Source: Sterolibacterium sp. (GTDB lineage: Bacteria; Pseudomonadota; Gammaproteobacteria; Burkholderiales; Rhodocyclaceae). From it: a stretch of 64,000 bases of DNA. Location: assembly GCA_028713555.1 (NCBI GenBank), contig JAQTOA010000002.1, positions 207,482-271,481 of the forward strand, read 5' to 3'. The notes under the pieces are model-generated. The model searched no databases and had not been told where the DNA came from. It saw only the letters and a program-made list of their open reading frames with translations. The position numbers were made by a program, and so were the translations under genes. Position 1 is the first letter of the stretch. The number at the start of each line of letters is the position of its first letter. This document shows positions 58,330 to 64,000 of this stretch, piece by piece.

Positions 58330-58956
58330 TCATCGCCACAGGCTCAAGGGAGGAGCGGTAACCACGGCGCGAAGAATGTCACTGCGCGAGACGAAACCTG
58401 CCAGATGCCCCGCATCATTGACGATGGGCACTCCAGCTACTCCATACTCCAACATGACGGCGGCGATGCGGCGAATGTCGGTCACGGACGCGGCAGCGAC
58501 TACTGGCGTGGTCATAACGTCACTCACTTGGCGTTGCAGGGTTTCGATGATCCGATCGCCATCGATATTGATGGCCGTCAGCAAATCACGTTCGCTGACA
58601 ATGCCAACCAGCCGACCTGTCGCATCGACCACGGGCGCCTGATAGATGTGCTTCTCACGCAGTACGCGCCAAGCCTGAGCTACGGCATCGCTCGATTTCA
58701 GTGTGATCACTGAACCAGTCATTATCTGCGCAGCATGGTAAAGCGGTCCGCGGTCGAGGTCGCCGTACAGCATCTGACGGTAGGTGCGTATCGCTTCGTC
58801 CCGTGGGCCTGGCCTTGTTGTCGCTTCGATTGAGAGATCCTCACCATCCAGGGCAATGGGGCGCACACGGCTCACGCTCTGCGCTTGGCGCACGCGAGGC
58901 ATCGATTCCAACGTACCGCTGAAGACTGGACCGCTGATGCCATAGATTGAGAACAT
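58330..58956 (-). CDS. CBS-domain protein
   Basis: A 208-residue soluble protein with two CBS modules (about 78-135 and 140-200): IMTGSVITLKSSDAVAQAW...PVVDATGRLVGIVSERDLL and VMTTPVVAAASVTDIRR...VPIVNDAGHLAGFVSRSDIL. The first 75 residues are unlike other domains. CBS pairs bind adenine nucleotides. ATG 58956 has AGGAGT upstream. Confidence 0.88.
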   Translation of the reverse strand: MFSIYGISGPVFSGTLESMPRVRQAQSVSRVRPIALDGEDLSIEATTRPGPRDEAIRTYRQMLYGDLDRGPLYHAAQIMTGSVITLKSSDAVAQAWRVLREKHIYQAPVVDATGRLVGIVSERDLLTAINIDGDRIIETLQRQVSDVMTTPVVAAASVTDIRRIAAVMLEYGVAGVPIVNDAGHLAGFVSRSDILRAVVTAPPLSLWR

Positions 58957-59085
58957 CAATTGGACTCCTGTCGTATCTGCATCGTCGTATGGTATCGATG
59001 CACTACTCGCAACACCAGTTTGCGTACCTCGTCCAAGAATAGGGTAATCGATGCGACTAGCGTGCCCATGTCGATTCGATAGTCA

Positions 59086-59298
59086 TCAGGTCGAACGTGT
59101 TGAAAATGGCCTGAACTGGTCGAGAAACATGGGCAATGCAGGGTGCGGCGGCTTTTCGGCGAGGCAGTTCTGGCTATAACTTGCTATGCGTACGGATGCT
59201 TCGCCCGCATCCTGGCCACATGCGCAGTCACAGCCAAGGATGGCAGCGGATAGAGCGTGCCAGGGTTGGGCCGCAAGAGTAAGCATCACGTCTCTCAT
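59086..59298 (-). CDS. Possible small protein overlapping the antiporter end
   Basis: A 70-residue frame whose ATG overlaps the antiporter stop (ATGA), the pattern of coupled translation. Composition is ordinary but no family is recognised. It lies in the 58957-59294 gap, where I see nothing else. Confidence 0.25.
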   Translation of the reverse strand: MRDVMLTLAAQPWHALSAAILGCDCACGQDAGEASVRIASYSQNCLAEKPPHPALPMFLDQFRPFSTRST

Positions 59299-60260
59299 AG
59301 AGGCAGCGGACGTTGGTTGCTGGCGGCGAGAGTGGCCAACACGAACCCGCCGTAGAGACCAAGCAGCAGAATTCCCCGACCGAGAGAGATCATGCCGGCT
59401 CGATTGGGAAGCAGCAGCAGCAATCCGGCGACGCCGCAGACCAGGGTCACAACGATTTCGTTTAGTGGCGCTGCGATGGGATGAATGCTTGCAGCAATAC
59501 CGACGATCGCCAGACCATTGAAGAGATTGCTGCCGATCAGGGTGCCGACGCCAACGTCGTCGTGACCGCGCAGGCGTGCCAGTAGCATGGTGACCAGTTC
59601 CGGCAAGGAAGTGCCGATGGCGACCACGAGCACGCCGATTACATAGCTATTGACCTGGAAGGTCGCCGCGATGCCGGTGGCACCGAGGACAAACAGTCGA
59701 CCTGCGATGATCAGGGCACCCAGACCGAGCACCCCAAGCACCAGCGTCAGCCACGGAGCAAGTCCGGTATTTGCGGGTGGCTCACCGGACTTGCTTGCTC
59801 GGTGGCGCAAGGCTGCGCGCAGAGTGAATCCCAGCCAGATTGCAAACACGAGCAGCAGTATCGCGCCTTCGCCGCGCGCGATGCGCCCGTCCAGCGCGAA
59901 AACCAGCGTCAGGAAAGGCACTGCCAGGGCAAGCGCAAAATCGTGGTGGAATTCCTTGCGCGGGAATCGTATCGCTCCGAACAGCAAGGCCAGGCCGAAG
60001 ATCAGGGCGATGTTGAAGACGTTGCTGCCCAGCGCATCGCCCAGACCGATCTCGGGAGTACCCGAGACCGCCGCAATGGTGGAAACAGTCAGTTCCGGGC
60101 TGGAAGTGGCAAACGCCGCCAGCGTAGTCGCGGCCACCGCCCTGGGCACCCGCAGGTGCGCGGCGGCGCCGAGGATGGACTTAAGAAAAGCCTCGCCGCC
60201 GACCGCGGCCAGCACTACGGCACCGATCAGGGCGGCGAGATCGCTGGCGGCAATGGGCAT
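59295..60260 (-). CDS. Calcium/sodium antiporter of the CaCA family (YrbG-like)
   Basis: A 321-residue inner-membrane protein with ten hydrophobic segments. The two alpha repeats are clear: ATTLAAFATSSPELTVS with GDALGSNVFNIALI, and VVAIGTSLPELVTMLLA with GTLIGSNLFNGLAI. The acidic residues in these repeats bind the cations. Downstream of the Bax-inhibitor gene by 14 bases. Confidence 0.92.
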   Translation of the reverse strand: MPIAASDLAALIGAVVLAAVGGEAFLKSILGAAAHLRVPRAVAATTLAAFATSSPELTVSTIAAVSGTPEIGLGDALGSNVFNIALIFGLALLFGAIRFPRKEFHHDFALALAVPFLTLVFALDGRIARGEGAILLLVFAIWLGFTLRAALRHRASKSGEPPANTGLAPWLTLVLGVLGLGALIIAGRLFVLGATGIAATFQVNSYVIGVLVVAIGTSLPELVTMLLARLRGHDDVGVGTLIGSNLFNGLAIVGIAASIHPIAAPLNEIVVTLVCGVAGLLLLLPNRAGMISLGRGILLLGLYGGFVLATLAASNQRPLPL

Positions 60261-60274
60261 GATAGGCTCCAGGC

Positions 60275-60955
60275 TCAGTCACTGCTGTTCATAAAACCGA
60301 GCAGATGCAACAGGCTGGTGAAAAGGTTGAAGATCGAGACGAACAGGGTCACGGTGGCCATCACGTAGTTGGTCTCGCCGCCGTGAATGATATTGCTAGT
60401 TTCGTAGAGGATCAGGCCCGACATCAGCAGCACGAAGGCGGCGGATACGGTCAGCGACAGCGCCGGAATCTCGAAGAAGATTGCGGCAAGGCCGGCGAGG
60501 AAGGCGAGCAGGATGCCCACCATCAGGAACCCGCCCATGAAGCTGAAATCCTTGCGCGTGGTCAGCGCGTAGCCGGACAGGCCAAGGAAGATTGCAGCGG
60601 TGCCGGCCATGGCCATCATTACCGTCTGGCCGCCGTTGGGCAGTGCGAGGTAATGGCTGACGATGGGACCGAGCGTATAGCCCATGAAGCCGGTCAGCGC
60701 GAACACCGATACCAGGCCCCAGCCACTATTGCGTAGCTTGGTGGTGGCGAACAGCAAACCGAAGTAACCAACCAGGGTAATAATTAGCCCGGGATGCGGC
60801 AGTTTGAGTGCCACGGAAACGGCAGCGGTGATAGCAGCGAATAGCAGCGTCATCGACAGCAGCATGTAGGTGTTGCGGATCACCTTGTTGGTGGCCAGGG
60901 CGGATTCGGTCCCGCCGCGAGGCAGGGCAATCGCTTGAATTTTCGAGGTGGTCAT
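60275..60955 (-). CDS. Bax inhibitor-1/YccA family membrane protein
   Basis: A 226-residue protein with seven hydrophobic segments. The last, with Asp residues near the C-terminus (LFTSLLHLLGFMNSSD), resembles the pH-sensing di-Asp region of BI-1 calcium-leak channels. AGGAG precedes ATG. Operon with the antiporter. Confidence 0.9.
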   Translation of the reverse strand: MTTSKIQAIALPRGGTESALATNKVIRNTYMLLSMTLLFAAITAAVSVALKLPHPGLIITLVGYFGLLFATTKLRNSGWGLVSVFALTGFMGYTLGPIVSHYLALPNGGQTVMMAMAGTAAIFLGLSGYALTTRKDFSFMGGFLMVGILLAFLAGLAAIFFEIPALSLTVSAAFVLLMSGLILYETSNIIHGGETNYVMATVTLFVSIFNLFTSLLHLLGFMNSSD

Positions 60956-60984
60956 GTGAGTCTCCTATAGATAATTCTGATGGA

Positions 60985-61341
60985 TCAGGCTTCGGCCAAC
61001 AACAGCGTACTCTGTCGCATTCCGTTCCGGTCGATTTTCACAATCCGGGACAATTGACGTGAGACACTTTGGTGCAGCCGATCGGTTGCGCGATCGATCG
61101 CTTGCGTGATGTTAGTTCCCAAGTCCTCGATAACGATCACTGAGTCATTCTTCAGCGTGACCATGACGCGACAAAGTTTATCCACGCCGCCACGGTCGGG
61201 ACCGTTGGTGTCGGTAAGGCGCATAGTCGTTTCCTGGATGGCGTGCGCAAAGCGCGAGAGCGCAACATCCAGCTTGTGCTTTGCATAACGGCGCAACGCC
61301 GAAGATATTGGCAGGTTCTTCACTTGAATTTGAACTTGCAT
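60985..61341 (-). CDS. hpf: Ribosome hibernation promoting factor, HPF/RaiA family
   Basis: A 118-residue protein of the S30AE family (VQIQVKNLPISSALRRYAKHKLDVAL; DLGTNITQAIDRATDRLHQSVSRQLSR). It lacks the long C-terminal dimerisation domain, so it is a short form. AGGAG precedes ATG 61341. First gene of a leftward run with the BI-1 and antiporter genes, divergent from nhaR. Confidence 0.88.
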   Translation of the reverse strand: MQVQIQVKNLPISSALRRYAKHKLDVALSRFAHAIQETTMRLTDTNGPDRGGVDKLCRVMVTLKNDSVIVIEDLGTNITQAIDRATDRLHQSVSRQLSRIVKIDRNGMRQSTLLLAEA

Positions 61342-61426
61342 GTTTTATCTCCTGAATGCCGCAGCACGTGCTGCGTAGTGGCAATGTAGCGGAGATCGTA
61401 TATCCGGAATAGTCGTATTATTGGTA

Positions 61427-61450
61427 ACTACTATACGATAATCTCGTAGT
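61427..61450. promoter_or_regulatory. Candidate LysR-type binding site before nhaR
   Basis: TACGA-TAATC-TCGTA (61434-61448) lies inside ACTAC...GTAGT (61427-61450), 11 bases before nhaR. A 10-base direct repeat GTATTATTGG (61415, 61449) flanks it. It could bind NhaR and serve both the hpf and nhaR sides. Confidence 0.4.
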
Positions 61451-61461
61451 ATTATTGGCTA

Positions 61462-62385
61462 ATGAATCTCAAGCATCTTTACTACTTCTGGAAAGTCGCC
61501 AAGCATGGCGGCGTGATCCGTGCCAGCGAGGCGATTCATATCTCTCCGCAAACGCTCAGCGGCCAGATCAAGCTGCTTGAGGAGCGGCTTGGAACGGCAC
61601 TTTTCAGGCGACAAGGCCGCTTGCTGGAACTCACGGATGCAGGCAGGCTGGCGCTCGAATACGCCGATGAAATGTTTGCTCTTAGCGCCGAACTCGATCA
61701 GGTGATACGCCATTATCCGAAAGGGCGTCCAACCGAGTTCCGCGTCGGCGTATCCGACGCCTTGCCGAAGTCTCTGGCCTATCGATTGCTGCGCCCCGCG
61801 GTCAGCCTGCCTGAGCCAGTGCGCATCGTCTGTCGTGAATGGCGCCTCGACCGGTTGCTGGCGGAACTCGCGCTGCATCGCCTCGACCTGGTGATCTCGG
61901 ATTCCCCCGTGCCGCCCAATATAGACGTGCGCGCCTACAGCCACAAACTCGGGGAATCTGGATTGTCCTTTCTTGCCCATCCTGATATTGTCCAACAGGT
62001 CACCGAATCCTTCCCGCTTTGCTTGAATCAGGTTCCGATCCTGATGCCGGGGGAAGATTCCGCGGTGCGACGGAAACTGACGGAGTGGCTGAACAAGAAG
62101 CACCTTAGGGTCACGATCGCCGGGGAGTTTGACGATGCGGCGCTGATGGCCGCTTTCGGGCGCGAACGAGTCGGTGCTTTTCCTATGCCCAGTGTATTGG
62201 TCGACGAGTACACGGCGTCCGGCGAGTTACAGTTGCTGGGCGATGTCGATCAGGTCCGTATCGAATATTTCGCCTTGTCGGTGCAGCGTCGCCTGACGCA
62301 TCCCTGCGTGCTGGCGATCACATCCGGAGCGGATACCAGTCTGCAAACGCGCCATGTTAGGCCGAAGCACAAGTATTCCCGGTAG
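61462..62385 (+). CDS. nhaR: LysR-family transcriptional activator NhaR
   Basis: A 307-residue regulator with an N-terminal winged helix (NLKHLYYFWKVAKHGGVIRASEAIHISPQTLSGQIK) diagnostic of NhaR, and a LysR substrate-binding domain. NhaR senses Na+ and activates nhaA in E. coli. Its last about 10 residues come from DNA related to the gspN 3' end, so the tail has been replaced (see findings). Confidence 0.93.
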   Translation: MNLKHLYYFWKVAKHGGVIRASEAIHISPQTLSGQIKLLEERLGTALFRRQGRLLELTDAGRLALEYADEMFALSAELDQVIRHYPKGRPTEFRVGVSDALPKSLAYRLLRPAVSLPEPVRIVCREWRLDRLLAELALHRLDLVISDSPVPPNIDVRAYSHKLGESGLSFLAHPDIVQQVTESFPLCLNQVPILMPGEDSAVRRKLTEWLNKKHLRVTIAGEFDDAALMAAFGRERVGAFPMPSVLVDEYTASGELQLLGDVDQVRIEYFALSVQRRLTHPCVLAITSGADTSLQTRHVRPKHKYSR

Positions 62386-62410
62386 ATATCTGATCGATTA
62401 TCGTGAAGTG
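62369..62410 (+). repeat. 42-bp inverted repeat, left copy (nhaR 3' end)
   Basis: Perfect reverse complement of 63101-63142. Read in the other frame it continues a gspN-like fragment (AML-GRSTSIPGRYLIDYREV). Confidence 0.92.
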
Positions 62411-62445
62411 GCTTCAGAACCGGCTCAATGCTTCGTCGAAATAGA

Positions 62446-63000
62446 TCAAGACAAGCCCCCCTTCTTTACCAAGTAGATTTCCACCCAAGGCCGGTGCAAA
62501 TCGTGCTCCCCGTCATATTCTTGTCCAAAGCTTGCCTGTACGATTCGTCGTATGGGTATTCCAAGTTCAAGCAACCGATTCCTAACAAGCTGAAGCGCCT
62601 TGTTTGCAACGCCAATACTCAATGCCGGACTGCCACTATTGGGCACGTATGATTCAAGTCTAAGAATGATGCGATCATCATTCTTAACCTCTTCTGCCAC
62701 TTTCAACAATTTGGACTCCATTTCGCTGGTCAGCCTTCCGATCTTCGGGTCGAACTTGATTACGGCGTACGGCGCTGCGGAGGTTTCATCTGGTTCGGCA
62801 GGTTGTAACTGCGGATATGACAATACACCACTGGAACTCGCAGAATCCGCCTGACGCTCGCGGTTTTGGACCTGCCGAATCGAATCATATGCAGCCGATG
62901 GGCTTGTCTCCGTCCCTGTATTAGAAGGACTCCGCGCTGGTGTGGCACACCCACTTACCCCGACCAGTATGATTACTGAAGTCATTACCAGAGGTTTCAT
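62446..63000 (-). CDS. OmpA-like lipoprotein
   Basis: A 184-residue protein with a lipoprotein signal (VGVSGC), a Ser/Pro-rich linker and a C-terminal OmpA-like domain (DRIILRLESYVPNSGSPALSIGVANKALQLVRNRLLELGIP; RRIVQASFG). It would sit in the outer membrane or bind murein. AAGGAAAG precedes ATG 63000. The gene lies between the two inverted repeats. Confidence 0.82.
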   Translation of the reverse strand: MKPLVMTSVIILVGVSGCATPARSPSNTGTETSPSAAYDSIRQVQNRERQADSASSSGVLSYPQLQPAEPDETSAAPYAVIKFDPKIGRLTSEMESKLLKVAEEVKNDDRIILRLESYVPNSGSPALSIGVANKALQLVRNRLLELGIPIRRIVQASFGQEYDGEHDLHRPWVEIYLVKKGGLS

Positions 63001-63085
63001 TTCTTTCCTTTGAGCATGGATTTGTTGGCGCCTTCACTTCAACACCTGTTGCCCCGCAATCGCCAAGGAGGAGATATTCGGATAA

Positions 63086-63856
63086 CTACTGTCCTGTAGT
63101 CACTTCACGATAATCGATCAGATATCTACCGGGAATACTTGTACGTCGGCCAAGCGTGCTCAGCATCGCATTGAGAGATGCTGGATTGGATCCCGTTGCA
63201 GTAGCCTCACCCTTGAAGCGTAGACCGCCAGCGGAAATTTCGCCGCTGCCGTTGATTAGCAGCCGACCACGCAGGGTTGCGAGGTCGATGCGAAATACCT
63301 GGCTCTCCCCGACCAGACGAAAGCGATAATCGCCGAGTTGATTTCCAGGAATTTCGGCGACTTCAGCCCCATTCCATTGCAGTCCGATTTCACCAACGCA
63401 GGCATAACGGCGCCAACTGCAGCGGAAAGTGTTGCTGCTTAGGTGCATGCTGCCTCCCCAACCATAGCGGCTCAGCGCGCCGGGAAGCAGTACCAGAAGC
63501 ATCGGCGTTGGAAGTGTGGCATCAAGCCGCTCGATAGATAAGCCATCCAGGGTAACGGCGATCAGCGAACTGCCCTGCTCGAATATCGCATCGACGCCCA
63601 AGCGGCCACGCCAGAGTTCGCTCCAACGTACCTGCCAGCAGATATTTTGGGCAATATGCCAGGGAGTGCTGTTGCCGGATTGCACCAGGATCATGCCATT
63701 GCCATTCCAGATGCTACCCTCAGCGCTAGCGAGGCGCCAATGGCCGTTGCTGGCACGTTCCACCCAAGGGGCCAAGGCTGGTGCAGGCCAGAGAAGAACT
63801 ACCGATAGCAGAAACGACAATACTAGAAAAGCAAGCTCGATTAGCCGAAAGCGCAT
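63086..63856 (-). CDS. gspN: Type II secretion system protein N (GspN)
   Basis: A 256-residue protein with an N-terminal membrane anchor (about 6-24) and a periplasmic domain containing GSIWNGNG, WQVRWSELWRGRL and SIPGRYLIDYREV, the last a usual GspN ending. It is the trailing gene of a type II secretion cluster that lies beyond the right edge. Confidence 0.85.
   Translation of the reverse strand: MRFRLIELAFLVLSFLLSVVLLWPAPALAPWVERASNGHWRLASAEGSIWNGNGMILVQSGNSTPWHIAQNICWQVRWSELWRGRLGVDAIFEQGSSLIAVTLDGLSIERLDATLPTPMLLVLLPGALSRYGWGGSMHLSSNTFRCSWRRYACVGEIGLQWNGAEVAEIPGNQLGDYRFRLVGESQVFRIDLATLRGRLLINGSGEISAGGLRFKGEATATGSNPASLNAMLSTLGRRTSIPGRYLIDYREVTTGQ
63101..63142 (-). repeat. 42-bp inverted repeat, right copy (gspN 3' end)
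   Basis: Perfect reverse complement of 62369-62410; lies at the end of the gspN coding region. Confidence 0.92.
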
Positions 63857-63892
63857 ATTTGTCTGTGATGATTAACCAGTAGTGTCCCAACG

Positions 63893-64000
63893 TTAATCGA
63901 ACAGTTTCAGCTGGTTGGGATCGTCCAGCAGAACCGGAGCTAGTGGAATACGGCCAAGCAGTTGATCCAAAGGAGTTCTCTCAAACATAGTGAGGCTCAG
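63893..64000 (-). CDS. C-terminal end of an upstream gene (partial)
   Basis: An open frame on the minus strand from the edge to TAA at 63893 gives 35 residues ending LLDDPNQLKLFD. It would be the gene before gspN, in typical clusters gspM or gspL, but the fragment is too short for identification. Confidence 0.5.
   Translation of the reverse strand: MSLTMFERTPLDQLLGRIPLAPVLLDDPNQLKLFD

Overview
The window carries the replication-origin region of a betaproteobacterial chromosome. Protein sequences and gene order (rpmH-rnpA-yidD-yidC-mnmE, dnaA-dnaN-gyrB, mnmG-rsmG-parA-parB-atpIBEFHAGDC, the Mpl ligase, a DUF3683 FAD/Fe-S oxidoreductase) fit the Rhodocyclales/Nitrosomonadales side of the class. 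The genus is not resolved. oriC is most likely the AT-rich dnaA-dnaN gap near 33.6 kb. Two parS-like sites lie about 10.5 kb to its left, and core genes on that side mostly read leftward, away from the origin.

Layout. 0-5.7 kb: a partial membrane protein, a glycosyltransferase, mutY, rapZ, tRNA-Arg, a patatin-like lipoprotein and an NlpC/P60 peptidase. 5.8-8.9 kb: an acuI-like reductase with prpE (acrylate/propionate to propionyl-CoA), then tRNA-Val with a perfect palindrome at its 3' end and a terminator. 9-11.6 kb: mpl, a conserved unknown and a TlpA-type thioredoxin. 11.6-23 kb: the ATP synthase operon, parB, parA, rsmG, mnmG. 23-28 kb: a branched-chain amino acid (Liv) ABC transporter with fused LivM-LivG, placed between mnmG and mnmE. 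28-37 kb: mnmE to rpmH, the origin, dnaA, dnaN, gyrB. 37-41 kb: a large DUF3683 oxidoreductase.

41-57 kb is accessory: a single-chain MmeI-like restriction-modification enzyme, a toxin-antitoxin pair with a frameshifted toxin, a MATE exporter, a DUF4145 protein, a membrane nucleotide cyclase and ABC-F protein YbiT. Next comes an operon-like block (50.8-57.1 kb) with three different, tightly packed tyrosine-recombinase genes, a HTH/coiled-coil helper and small genes in front. This four-gene recombinase module is the best candidate for a little-described system. It recalls Tn554 tnpABC, RIT elements and Gamma-Mobile-Trio islands, but its three large proteins have different sizes and two have cysteine-rich tails.

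57.5-64 kb: LapA-like protein, a GGDEF remnant, a CBS protein, a Ca/Na antiporter, a Bax-inhibitor-1 protein and a ribosome hibernation factor, facing divergent nhaR (an ion/stress cluster). A lipoprotein gene flanked by 42-bp inverted repeats and gspN follow. A recurring oddity is palindromic or repetitive DNA lying in frame inside coding genes (37.7, 39.4, 43.3 and 44.6 kb).
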